Below are positions 23,101-34,102 of a DNA stretch of 64,000 bases, piece after piece (position 1 is the first letter of the stretch; each line of letters starts with the position of its first letter). Both the position numbers and the translations under genes were made by a program. Source of the stretch: Hofstenia miamia (Eukaryota; Xenacoelomorpha; Acoela); NCBI GenBank assembly GCA_004352715.1, contig SCFE01000051.1, positions 716,095 to 780,094 on the forward strand, written 5' to 3'. Under the pieces are notes generated by a model that saw nothing but the letters and a program-made list of their open reading frames with translations, ran no database searches and was not told where the DNA came from.

Positions 23101-24873
23101 CACAGCTGTAGTAAAATCCATTTGGTTGATTTACATCATCGTAGTCTTTGTCATCAAGGGTGACTTGGAAGGCTTTATCTGTTCCAATGAAATCAGTGAA
23201 ATCACAAAACACTTTCAGGTGCGCTTCTAAACTAAACATTTTCAAAATATATAAATATAAAATATAGACTTTTGGTATATTTACAATTTTCTACTTAAGT
23301 AACTCTCTCTATTACTTCTATCTTCTCAAGTCTATAAATTATACTATAGCTTTAAGATATCCAAGTCAATTATTAATACAATAGTAAGTGTTGCAGACTC
23401 ATCAAAGGATAATCGAGAATGCAAATGTTAGAAATTAGGAGATTTACTTCAAATTTGAAGGCGTATAACATACATTTTGATCAGACCTAAATATGCTTGC
23501 TATGGATATATATCCACATAACCGGAAGGTCTGCCATTTCCTGCGTCACATTCTTTATCTTAAGACATTATTTTTTTGAAAAGAGTTATCTTCACTAATG
23601 TTCCCTTTGAAGAAAGCTGATTCTTGCTTATAATATTTTTAGCAACTACATTTTACATTACAGTTTTGCATCTTACCCTTAAAATGCTGAACGAAGACAT
23701 CGTTTAGACTTTCATCCTTATCTTTTCTCATCCATGAAAAAGAACATAGTCTGCAAAACCAGTCATTTTTTGTCATATCGATGCGCTTGTCAATTGGCAT
23801 TGGTGTGACAAAAACTAATGCCTTTGTGCCTAAACGCTCATCATTATATAAAGGTAGTGTATATCGAAGATTGATTAATATCCAGTATACAAGTTTAATA
23901 TCCAAAATAATTATTTTAAACGTATATTTTCACTTACTCAGTTCCAGTCTACATAAAATGAAGAATTCCAAAGATTCTTAAGAATGGATTCAGTGATTAA
24001 AGAATCATAATTGATTCCATTGATAATCAAATATTAATATAAGCATTCAATGCTCAACTAGGAACAAAGGAAAACGTTGGGTAATAGCTTTATAACAATA
24101 TTTGTAAGGATGATATTTATTTAACACCTACATAAAATACAAAGATAAGAATTAGAAATTTATACTGCCAACAAAATACATAAAATAACCCTACACATCA
24201 GTGCCGTTGCAGACGGTGAGTTAGTATTTTAATTCGAAGTACAAGTTCTCCAACATTTTTTAGTGAAGGTTTGATTTAGCATTCTATGAAGTAGGAATTA
24301 CATTAAAAGAACCAGCCAATCCAATTTATTAATACTATTTTAATCAAAATTGGAAAACATTATCAATAATATTTTGAAATCAGTGGTCCTAAATTGGTTT
24401 ATCTATGGTGCCAATCCCAAAGTTAGTCTCAGTCTCTTGGAAAGTAATTTAAAAGAATGTGTTTATAGCATAGCTTCGTATGGAGGCGTTCACATTTAAA
24501 CATGTGAAATGTATATTTAACAAGAATAAAAGCAATATTTGCAATAAATATTACTTATTTAAAATTACGAAAATTTGACTACACCATTATAAATTTAGCA
24601 CTTCTATTACCTTCTGAGAATATAAATGTTATACTAAATTGAAAATCTCATACCGACATCACTGTGACGAGAGTTTTTTGATGAATGCTCTTCGGTTTGA
24701 CCAAATGGCGGTGTAGAATATCTTTCTTGTGGAATGACATTTCCCATGTGATCCTGATGGGTTTTTGTTTTTCTTGATTTGAATGAGCAAAAAATCGAAA
24801 TAGGATCAAGTCGCAAGCATCTTCTTCGCGGTGTTACAGCAGTGGATGCTGCTGATGTGACGTCTTTACTCAT
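20189..24873 (-). CDS. Four-exon gene for a 413-residue multi-zinc-finger protein
   Basis: I model exons at 24873-24654, 23829-23677, 23226-23056 and 20886-20189. All junctions use GT..AG, all agree in phase (each intron falls after codon base 1), and the coding total is 1242 bases. Exon 1 encodes a basic, Ser/Thr-rich N-terminus. Zinc-binding pairs follow: C99-C102 with H122-H127, C190-C193 with H207-C211, C220-C224 with H237-H242, C249-C252 with H277-H282, C314-C317 with H348-H354, and C361-C364 with H375-C379. C166 with H179-H184 looks like a finger that lost its second cysteine. The first finger is split by intron 2 and becomes complete (H-x4-H) only after splicing, which supports the model. 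Loops of 19-30 residues between Cys and His pairs are longer than the classical 12. A nucleic-acid or protein-binding role is likely, but I recognise no named family. A domesticated transposon protein is an alternative. Confidence 0.7.
21009..22653. mobile_element. 1.6-kb non-autonomous hAT inserted in the intronic LINE
   Basis: The ends are inverted: left CAGAGTTGGAATCGGTTC, right (reverse complement) CAGAATTGAAACCGCTC. They are flanked by 8-bp copies GGATAAAC (21001-21008) and GGAGAAAC (22654-22661) that differ at one base. Each end is followed by self-similar GC-rich words (GACCCGACCGGCCGGTT on the left, CCGGTTCAGTCGGGTCGG on the right), set in AT-rich DNA. No transposase frame remains. 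A further MITE is nested inside at 21446-21812. Confidence 0.8.
21446..21812. mobile_element. 367-bp MITE with 5-bp target duplication (hAT5-like)
   Basis: The ends are CAGGCACGTACCTA and, reversed, CAGGTGCGTACCTA. They are flanked by AGTGG at 21441-21445 and 21813-21817. Runs of G follow inside each end. The 5-bp duplication differs from the 8-bp type of the element around it and fits the group called hAT5 in repeat collections. The copy at 47321-47578 has the same 5-bp habit. Confidence 0.7.
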
Positions 24874-26694
24874 GTTTAGACGATTAGACGAACAATGTAG
24901 TAGCAATCTTTTGCGATTTGTGGGAAACGTTTACAATGGATGCAAAACTAGAGTTTAGTCACAGTATTAAATTCATTTTCCATTTTGTTAGATCAATTGA
25001 TATTCCATTGCAGAAGATCTTTGGAAAAACCAGAAAAGAAATTTCAATATTAAAATCTTCATGTCTTGGCGGTTGAAAGAAATTAATCAGAAATAGAAAA
25101 GAATTTATCATTTTAGATTTTCATTGAGCTCTTTTTATGCAATACATTAATGGTTCATTGACATAGATAAGACAATATTTATTAAATATTGATATTAATA
25201 TATAATTAATGGGTTATCTTAATGCTTTTAAATTATTTTTTTACATAAATAGTGCTATCAAAAATGCAGATGCATGTATGTAAAATGGAAGAACATAGAC
25301 TTTGAAACCATGAACTTTTTTTGAAAATTTCATACATTGTCAAATATTTTTTGTCTAATGAACTGACAACTCTTTTCTGGCTTTTAATGTCCTGAAGCAA
25401 ATTAGTAAAAAAATCTTGTGGTTTCTGTGCATTGCTTTCGAAAAATGTTACAAACGGAGAGTTGTAAATGTAGTAAAGCTTCAGCCGTAAGTCCAGCTTT
25501 AAACAATATCATACATTCCAAGCCGTGTTTAGGCCTTTGTGATTTACAATAAATATTAATTAAAAAAATTAATGAAATGATTTCATCAAAAACTACAGGA
25601 AGTAAAATTTTTTATAGAGATTTACATTGTTTGCGATCTTCAAATTTCCAGAGCCTTTACTTTCCTGGACTAAAACAATATCAAATTAAGTCGCCTAATT
25701 TTCTTTAGTTGTTAATGAAACTCTAAGAAGCCTTTTTTATAAAATGCTAAAATAACTACATCATAGATAGACGCGGGTGTAAATTTTTATAATCGCATTG
25801 CACCGCACCCGCAATGAGTGGACCCGCAACCACACCTCATCCACCTGTCTGTTAGAAAAACTCAGCCGCACCCGCTATTTCGTAACAAAGCGGACTCATT
25901 TTAAGAAACTATGCCCAAAAATGTCAATCACCGATTTCATTGTCTACTAATTTTGTTTAATTGAGTGAATGATGTTAAATTATTATATTATATAGATTTC
26001 GTAGTATAATTAATATTGTATTAATATAGTATTACACATGTAACAAAGTAAAAATGTTCACCCGCACCGCACCGCAACTCGCATGACATTTGAATTTCAG
26101 TACCCGCACTGCACCGCACCCGCATCTATTTTTGAACTTCATTCTGCCTACTACGATTTTTCTCAATATATAATATATAATACATAATTGATAAAATAAA
26201 TAATGATGATGAACATAACATAAATAAAAATGATGCAAAAATGAGAAAAGAATTACACTAAAAGAGCCTATCTCTAATAGTAAGCTTTAGTATGGTATAG
26301 TATGGTATAGTATGATATAAGGAACTTGAAATTCACACTAACAGTGTATAGTGAAAATCTACAAAACATATTGATGTATGAAGTAAACAATAATGATTAT
26401 TAACATTATTTCAATTTCAAAGATGTCATTGAGTTTTAAGTGACGGAATGGTAAATGATTTTGGTCGTAAGCAAGGAGTTTATTATTATTAAGCATTTTA
26501 GCAGTTTTANATTTTAATAATAAAATTTTTCACGAAATATTAAATTTCGTCATGCCCTTTATTTAAATTTTACATAAGCAGATTAAATAAGCAGTATAAA
26601 ATGGGTTTGTTACGAAAATTACTAAGTTGCTTTAATATTCTTATTTGTTAGCAAAACAGAGGGGGCGGCTCTCCCCACTCCCGTTTCATGCCTA
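24874..26694. other. Spacer with a GC-word element and short tandem repeats
   Basis: No gene is visible upstream of the zinc-finger gene. At about 25770-26132 lies a candidate non-autonomous element. Its ends carry repeated CCGCACCCGC words in inverted arrangement (TAGACGCGGGTG on the left, TAGATGCGGGTG reversed on the right), but I cannot see a target duplication. A 10-bp tandem repeat (GGTATAGTAT) lies at about 26292-26316. An isolated N is at 26510. Confidence 0.45.
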
Positions 26695-28763
26695 TTACCT
26701 CATATTGTATCCCCTAAAAAATGAAAAAATTGTCTCCACAATAATGGGGTAGCTATTCTTGATGATTGGCCTCGCCAATCTCCAGACCTTAACATTATGG
26801 AAAGTATGTGGAAAGAGGTTAAATATCGAGTTGCGGACAGCATGCTCTTCAAACTGAAGAAAAAAGAATTTTATGCAATATCCCAATTGAAAGACTTTTT
26901 GCTTCAATCCTTGATCGCCTATGAGCTGTTATTCGCACAAAGAGATACTCTACAAACTTTTAGAAGAGAGAATTATGTTGCTACGTGCTTATATTGCATC
27001 AATTATTAATTTATGTATCTTATTTTGAATTTATTTTCTTCGTATTTGCTCATTTTTTCAAAAATTTTTTCAGGTGGCCGAATACATTTTTCCAATAAAA
27101 GATTTCTAATATTGATTAAAAATTTATAGCAAATTGCTATTCTAAATATTTTATGGTATTAGACATACAAATTTTTCTTTCTCAATCAAAGTAAGACTTA
27201 GTTATAATCTTAGGCACACTCTATCCAATGAATTTTTTTTGCAATTCCCAACAGCTTTATTGAAAGACTTTTTACTTTAATCCCTGATCATCTTGAAGCT
27301 GTTATTCGATCAAAGGGACACCCTACAAAATATTAGAAGAGAGAATTTTGTTGCTAAGTGCTTGTATTGTATCAAAAATTAATTTATGTATCTTATTTTG
27401 AATTTATTTTCTTCGTATTTGCTCATTTTTTCAAAAATTTTTTCAGGTGGCCGAATACATTTTTCCACTACAAGTTTTCTAATATTGATTAAAAATTTAT
27501 AGCAAATTGCTATTCTAAATATTTTATGGTATTAGACATACAAATTTTTCTTTCTCAATCAAAGTAAGACTTAGTTATAATCTTAGGCACACTCTATCCA
27601 ATGAATTTTTTTTGCAATTCCCAACAGCTTTATTGAAAGACTTTTTACTTTAATCCCTGATCATCTTGAAGCTGTTATTCGATCAAAGGGACACCCTACA
27701 AAATATTAGAAGAGAGAATTTTGTTGCTAAGTGCTTGTATTGTATCAAAAATTAATTTATGTATCTTATTTTGAATTTATTTTCTTCGTATTTGCTCATT
27801 TTTTCAAAAATTTTTTCAGGTGGCCGAATACATTTTTCCAATAAAAGATTTCTAATATTGATTAAAAATTTATAGCAAATTGCTATTCTAAATATTTTAT
27901 GGTATTAGACATACAAATTTTTCTTTCTCAATCAAAGTAAGACTTAGTTATAATCTTAGGCACACTCTATCCAATGAATTTTTTTTGCAATTCCCAACAG
28001 CTTTATTGAAAGACTTTTTACTTTAATCCCTGATCATCTTGAAGCTGTTATTCGATCAAAGGGACACCCTACAAAATATTAGAAGAGACAATTTTGTTGC
28101 TAAGTGCTTGTATTGTATCAAAAATTAATTTATGTATCTTATTTTGAATTTATTTTCTTCGTATTTGCTCATTTTTTCAAAAATTTTTTCAGGTGGCCGA
28201 ATACATTTTTCCAATAAAAGATTTCTAATATTGATTAAAAATTTATAGCAAATTGCTATTCTAAATATTTTATGGTATTAGACATACAAATTTTTCTTTC
28301 TCAATCAAAGTAAGACTTAGTTATAATCTTAGGCACACTCTATCCAATGAATTTTTTTTGCAATTCCCAACAGCTTTATTGAAAGACTTTTTGCTTTAAT
28401 CCCTGATCATCTTGAAGCTGTTATTCGATCAAAGGGACACCCTACAAAATATTAGAAGAGACAATTTTGTTGCTAAGTGCTTGTATTGTATCAAAAATTA
28501 ATTTATGTATCTTATTTTGAATTTATTTTTTTCGGATTTGCTCAATTGTTAAAAATTTTTCTGGTGCCCGAATACATTTTTCCACTACAAGTTTTCTAAT
28601 TTTGATTAAAATTGTTATTCTACATATTTTAAGGTCTTAGACATAAAATTTTCCTTTCTTAATCAAATTAACACTTAGTTATAATCTTAGGCACACTCTA
28701 TCCAATGAATGCTCATTATTTATTCAAAATAGCAAGGTGGTCGAATACATATTTCCAGTACTG
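26695..28763 (+). mobile_element. Tc1-like transposon whose 3' end is amplified in a 373-bp tandem array
   Basis: The left part (26700-27240) is a broken Tc1 transposase with the catalytic block DDWPRQSPDLNIMESMWKEV, which still holds the third acidic residue. From 27241 a 373-bp unit repeats, starting at 27241, 27614, 27987 and 28360. Each unit begins with the intact last codons of the transposase (AIPNSFIERLF, then IPDHLEAVIRSKGHPTKY and stop) and continues through the 3' untranslated region. The first three units join the next at a T-run and lack the terminal repeat. Only the last reaches the true end CAGTACTG at 28756-28763, followed by the TA target. The units are nearly identical, so the amplification is recent. 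Confidence 0.9.
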
Positions 28764-28765
28764 TA

Positions 28766-29219
28766 TTTAATGAAATCAATTAAAAAGTATATCAAAGTAA
28801 AAAAAAGGTAAATGCAATAAAAGAAGATTGAGTATCGTTATCAGTTTCACTGTCGCTGCTTGAGACAGGAACCAAAGTTGTATCTAAGTCTTCTGCAATT
28901 TCCAAAGTATCACTATCACCGGATTCTTCTTCAGCTATTGAACGATTGTCAGCTAGAGCATCAATTATGACAGCAGCGAGTACCTTGCAGGCTCGCCTTG
29001 GTCGCCGTCAATTTGACGGTTAGTGAGTGTTCTAGTATTATTGAATTGTAACTTATTAACAAACGCAGCCCTTTTTATAAAAATATAACAGCAACTGGTT
29101 GACCCTCAGCCAATTAAAAGTCATGATGTATGATACTGTTTTATCTTCATGTTAAACTATTACATTATAAACAAAATTGAAAACAGTCAAATTGACGGTT
29201 TTGGGTGTTCTAGTGTTAA
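28766..29219 (-). mobile_element. piggyBac-like element, left end and N-terminal coding part
   Basis: On the minus strand the element starts at a TTAA (29216-29219) with CACTAGAACACCCAAAACCG, then a CCGTCAATTTGACTG near-palindrome. Inside, one frame reads DALADNRSIAEEESGDSDTL and then SSSDSETDNDTQ. This acidic run is typical of the N-terminus of piggyBac transposases. The TTAA target and this acidic start define the family. At 28764 the element is cut by the Tc1 inserted at a TA. A second copy in the opposite orientation lies at 31094-34102. Confidence 0.75.
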
Positions 29220-31093
29220 GAACATAAGGAAAGGTGGAATTTTACTGGTTTGGTGAATGGAGTAAGAAACTAAACCTAAACGACGATGTGCTTGGGAACA
29301 AAGAATGGTTTCGGAGTTTTTTTTAATGAGATTTGAAGTGAGCAGAAATCGACGGATATGGTCTGCATGTTTGACTTGAAGCAACGATGTCAGTGGAGTT
29401 TGATACTTGTAGACACTAGATTTGATGCAGGAAAGAGAGACGCGTATTTTGAAGATCTGCATCATAAAATATTTCAATGAAGAACTCGTAAACTCTTTGT
29501 ATTTAATACCGCATAAAAATTAAATCCAACTTTTAAAAAAGTGTCTTTTCTTCGTAGCAAAAACGAAAAATGCGGTAATAAAAATATAAAGCGGCCTTCT
29601 AGAATTCCAGATATAGTGAAAAGCGGATTTGCCATGATGCAAAATTTATTATGTAAAAATATTTAAAAATTTTATTCTGAAATATTTAAATGAAATTCGA
29701 GTATTTTCACATGTTTATTGATTGCCGAGTTCATTTGGCTTTATCTAAAGCTTTTGATAAAATTTTCAATAATTATGATTTCTCAACTTTTCAAAATTAT
29801 GTAGTTCGAAACAGAATTCTTTGTTGCGAGCTGGAATTTTTGAAACACTATTTGAAACTGGTGATTTTTGAAATTATTGAAATTTTCTTCATATTCATGC
29901 AAATTTTGTAATTATAGAAAATTACTTAAACATATTAGTCGCTAATGACATACTATTGCACAATTTCATAGAAATTATTTGTAATTGCAAGCATGTTGGC
30001 ATATCAAATGCAATTGATGCATACTAATGCTGGCAAATATTCAAAAGTGTCTGCCATTAGGTAATATGATATGAAGCTACTTAGATAGATTTATACATAT
30101 AGTTGTTATATTAATATGAAGATTGTAATGTTCATAGGTAAACATTAACAATATCTCAAACCGTCGTGAATAATTTATTAACAAGATTTACATTCACTAG
30201 ATTAAATAACAATTATTTTAGGGGTTGAGATTTTAAAGCAAATTACTATGCGTTTGTAAAACACATTTGTTTTCTGCAAAAATATTCGGCGCAGCAAGCA
30301 ATAATGCTGAACTATAGCAGTAGAAATTTCTCATTCACTGGTGCTTAGACTTACGTGTACTATATAAATGACGTCATATAATTTATTAACACCATAAATC
30401 ACTTCTGAATCATAATTTCAAAGAAAGTTGAATTGCATACAATTTAATTCGCATTTCCAAGCATTAAATTTTACTAAAAAACAAATATATGATGTGCTAG
30501 TCACTGTTACTAATCGAAGAAAATAATTTTTAAAATGTGAATCGGAAAGACCTTGCAAGTTTAGTTGTAACCAAATTATAAACAATGGAATCGAAATATT
30601 TACAAAAACGGTTTAACTGTTTTAGAGGCAATAATCCAAATTGTATCTGTAAATATTTTACTTTAGATTTTTTTAGCACCTAAATATCTAGAGGGTTTTC
30701 AAATGTATTAAAAATAATTCGATATTTTAGTTAAAGAGCGTTTTCATGGTTCCACCTTCTATTTACATATCGACTTCAATTCATGAAGAGTATTATTTTA
30801 CAAAACTACTTAGGACAAAGAATCTAACATATTTGCAACTATATTTAGCAAATATATTGCATAATACACATTTGTTGAATTTCTTAGTTATTTGTAGTTG
30901 AATATTTCAAAGGTTTGAAGAATTTTACACATTAGTGCTAATGTTCAATCCTAAATATGTAGCGATAGAATATAATTTATATCTCTTCGGAAATTTTCAT
31001 CCAACCATAAACATATTCTATTAAATTAAACATTAATAGCAATGAATTGTTATAGTAAAAACAGAATTGCTCAGCTCAAAAGAAAATACTTTG
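29220..31093. other. Spacer between two divergent piggyBac copies
   Basis: AT-rich with no supported gene. A short frame at 29720-29760 (ALSKAFDKIFNN) slightly recalls an RT palm motif but is too short to call. Confidence 0.5.
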
Positions 31094-31595
31094 TTAACAC
31101 TAGAAAACCCAAAACCGTCAATTTGACGGTTTTCAATTTTGCTTATAATATAGTAGTTTAACATTAAGATAAAACAGTATCATAGATCATGACTTTAATT
31201 GGCTGAGGGGTCAATCAGTTGCAGTGTCATTCTTAGAAAGAGCTGTGTTTGTTAATAAGTTACAATTAAAAAATACTAGAACACTTTCTAATAGTGAAAT
31301 TGAAGGCGACCAAGGTGAGCCTCCAAGGAACTAGCTTCTTGCCATAATTGATGCTGTAGCTGATCATCGTTCAATAGCTGAAGAAGAATTCGGTGATAGT
31401 GATACTTTGAAAATTGCAGAAGATTTAGTTACAACTTTGGTTCTTGTCTCAAACAGTGACAGTGAAACTGATAATGAAACTGACAGTAAACTTTCTGAAT
31501 ACGAATAAAAAGTGCGATGTTGACGTATAGACAATCTTCTTTGATTGCATTTACTTTCTTTATATTTTGAAATACTTTTTAATTGATTTTATTAA

Positions 31596-33677
31596 ATTAC
31601 TGACATCTCAAGCATTAAGACATATGAAGTTTTTGTTTCAGATTTTTTCATATCAGACCATTTACTGTCATGTGCAATATTGGATAACATAAAGACTCAA
31701 ACAGGTTCACTGATATATTCCACTAAAAGTTTTTATTCAAAGAAATACTTTAACAACAATATTTTTTTGAAGGAATTGATCAACTTAAATTGGAATGATT
31801 ATTACTTTGGCACAACAGTGGATCAAAAAATGATATTTATAATTGATAATTTAACAAGTATTTATCATAAGCTTTGTCCTAATCTAAAGATTCTCAAACA
31901 CAACGTAAAGAATAGTAACAAAACGTGGAAGATATGGATATCTAAAGAAACGAAAGAATGCATTAGAAAAAAGCATAAGGCATATGCAATTTTTTGTCAA
32001 AACAGATTGAAAGCCAACTATGATCATTATAAAACATTAAGAAATAAAGCCTCAACAAAATGTAATTTTGATCTACAAGCTTTTTTACAAAAATCTTTTA
32101 ATGAAAAAAAATCTATTAAACAAAAGTGGTCATTTATTTCGAATTTTTTAAATTTTAAAGAAGAAAATGAAATTCCTTATATAATAAATGACAATGGTGA
32201 ATATATTACAAATGACAAAGAAATTAGTAATATTTTAAATGAAAGATTTGTGAAACTAGGAATGAATGACAACCTAAATACAAAGTTCAAACATTTATAT
32301 CATAAGCATCGCAATATTAGAAAACATGATGATCCCTATAAACCAAGATTTATTACATTAGTAGAATTTTACAAAGAAACAAAGAAAATTAATTGGAACA
32401 AAGCGAAAGGTCATTGTGAATTTCCTCCTTGGTTTTTGAAAGGTGCCTTGTGTATTTTATTGAGACCTTTGTGTGACTTATTTAATCAATGCTTGGCAGA
32501 ATCAACTTACCCTGATTACTTAAAAATTGCTAAAGTTACACCAATATATAAAAAGGGAAGAAAAGATCTTGCAGAAAATTACCGACCAATTTCAGTATTA
32601 ACAATAATTAATAAAATATTTGAAAAATTATTATTCAACCAAATTAACCTATATGTGGAACAAAATGAATTAATATCAAAACATCAGTTTGGATTTCAAA
32701 AAGATACCTCTACAAATGATGCCTTACTTTATGCTGTTGAAGACTGGAGATCAAAATTAGATAGGAATGAAAAAATATATATAGCATCATTAGATATTTC
32801 AAAGGCATTTAATTCAATAAACCATTCTATTTTATTGGAAAAGTTAAAGCAGATTTATAATTTTAGTGATTCATTAATAGAATTATTAAATAGTTACTTA
32901 AGTAATAGATATCAGTATGTGAAACTCAACGAAGAAATATCAAATTCATTAGAAATAAACCATGGAGTACCACAAGGATCAGTACTGGGTCCATTACTAT
33001 TTAAGTTATATGTAAATGATATGGATCAGCACATTAATAGTAATCATGTACAATTTGCAGATGATACTCTTATTTATTGTAATGATATTTTAAATTTACA
33101 GGAAAATGTTGAAAAATTGCAATCATTCTTTAATAATAATTTGTTAAAATTAAATATTGAAAAAACTATATTTATGGTAATTAAGAATAGAAGAAATGAA
33201 TCAACATTAGAAAGTATTAAGATATGTAACAACATCATTCACGAATCACCAAAAATGAAATATTTGGGAGTAGTAATTGATAATAAATTGAATTTTGAAG
33301 ACGAGGCAAACAACATCATAAAGAAAATGGCGTATGGTATAAGATCAATTCAAAAAATTGGAAAGTTTATACCAATAGAATGGAAGGTAATACTCTTTCG
33401 ATCACTTGTTTTATCCCATTTCTTGTACTCATCTTGTTTATTAACGAACTTAAATAAAAAGGCAAAATCGAAATTAGAGAAAGTATTTAAATGGGGAATA
33501 AACATAATTAGCAACAAAAATAAAAAAGAAATAATGTGTAAATATCATCTAAGATCATTAGAAGCTCTTCAAAATATTAGATGTTTATCGATATTTTGGA
33601 AAAGAAAATCGAACATTTCTAATCATTTAAATCAAAGAACAATTACATTTGGTAAAACTAAGTATAATAGAAAGTAA
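31596..33677 (+). CDS. LINE ORF2: intact reverse transcriptase with truncated endonuclease
   Basis: This is the ORF2 of a non-LTR retrotransposon, which reverse-transcribes the element RNA at a nicked target. The frame is open from 31596 to TAA at 33675, but it begins inside the endonuclease: only its end is left (FFISDHLLSCAIL, the SDH motif of AP-type endonucleases). The RT motifs then run in order: IAKVTPIYKKG and ENYRPISVL, ASLDISKAFNSINHSILLEK (first catalytic Asp, residue 372 counting from 31680), GVPQGSVLGPLLF, FADD (459-462), LNIEKT and YLGVVIDNKLNF. No stop interrupts 690 codons, so the copy is young. There is no ATG at the front; it is 5'-truncated and not autonomous. The LINEs at 41.4 and 48.6 kb are relatives. 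The CR1/Jockey group is likely; I cannot place it further. Confidence 0.88.
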   Translation: MTDISSIKTYEVFVSDFFISDHLLSCAILDNIKTQTGSLIYSTKSFYSKKYFNNNIFLKELINLNWNDYYFGTTVDQKMIFIIDNLTSIYHKLCPNLKILKHNVKNSNKTWKIWISKETKECIRKKHKAYAIFCQNRLKANYDHYKTLRNKASTKCNFDLQAFLQKSFNEKKSIKQKWSFISNFLNFKEENEIPYIINDNGEYITNDKEISNILNERFVKLGMNDNLNTKFKHLYHKHRNIRKHDDPYKPRFITLVEFYKETKKINWNKAKGHCEFPPWFLKGALCILLRPLCDLFNQCLAESTYPDYLKIAKVTPIYKKGRKDLAENYRPISVLTIINKIFEKLLFNQINLYVEQNELISKHQFGFQKDTSTNDALLYAVEDWRSKLDRNEKIYIASLDISKAFNSINHSILLEKLKQIYNFSDSLIELLNSYLSNRYQYVKLNEEISNSLEINHGVPQGSVLGPLLFKLYVNDMDQHINSNHVQFADDTLIYCNDILNLQENVEKLQSFFNNNLLKLNIEKTIFMVIKNRRNESTLESIKICNNIIHESPKMKYLGVVIDNKLNFEDEANNIIKKMAYGIRSIQKIGKFIPIEWKVILFRSLVLSHFLYSSCLLTNLNKKAKSKLEKVFKWGINIISNKNKKEIMCKYHLRSLEALQNIRCLSIFWKRKSNISNHLNQRTITFGKTKYNRK

Positions 33678-34029
33678 TGAAGAACGGATTAACAAATTAT
33701 TCAATATTACTATAGAACAAACTGGATTACAGTACAAGAAGTGAAAAATTTCTTACAATATTTAAGAAGAAGTAGAAAAACATGATTACACAACAAAATA
33801 TCAATTATCTGACAAATTATAGAATAAGATGTGCAACTCAAGAACAATAAGTAAAAATATTTTTTAAATTATATGTAATTTGTAAACGTAACCAAGAAAC
33901 AAACATTTACTGACATAACTAAGCACATATGAAGAAAGTTGCATTATTTATGTTCTTAATAAGTTTGTAAACTTAATACATGTATATGTACATGAGAACT
34001 TAAATATATGTTGTTGTTGTTGTTGTTGA
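33678..34029 (+). repeat. LINE 3' UTR and (TTG)n tail
   Basis: The untranslated region ends in about six TTG units at 34010-34028, directly before the resumed piggyBac sequence. Microsatellite tails in place of poly(A) are common in CR1/Jockey-group LINEs. Confidence 0.75.
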
Positions 34030-34102
34030 AAATAGCTAAACCGTCAAATTGACGGTTTTGAGTGTTTTGGTAAGTTTATATTGCTGGGTGTTCTGGTGTT
34101 AA

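Larger units (their letters stand above)
31094..34102 (+). mobile_element. piggyBac-like element interrupted by a LINE
   Basis: It begins with TTAA at 31094-31097 and CACTAGAAAACCCAAAACCG, then the palindrome CCGTCAATTTGACGG. It ends with a second copy of that palindrome (34041-34055) and GGGTGTTCTGGTG before TTAA at 34099-34102. The N-terminal coding remnant at 31380-31508 encodes RSIAEEEFGDSDTLKIAEDL and SNSDSETDNETDS, matching the copy at 28766-29219. The interior from about 31593 to 34029 is a foreign LINE. No DDE core remains, so the carrier is non-autonomous or was gutted by the insertion. Confidence 0.8.

Noticed and set aside
23930-23945. An 11-base microexon between exons 1 and 2 of the zinc-finger gene (AG|...|GTAAGT)
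   Set aside because: It would break the reading phase that exons 1 and 2 already share.
27241-28763. The regular 373-bp repeats as a CRISPR-like array
   Set aside because: Units are contiguous and derived from a Tc1 3' end, with no spacers; the genome is animal.
29690-29911. RT palm-like ALSKAFD in a 73-codon frame
   Set aside because: Only seven residues match and nothing around it resembles a LINE.
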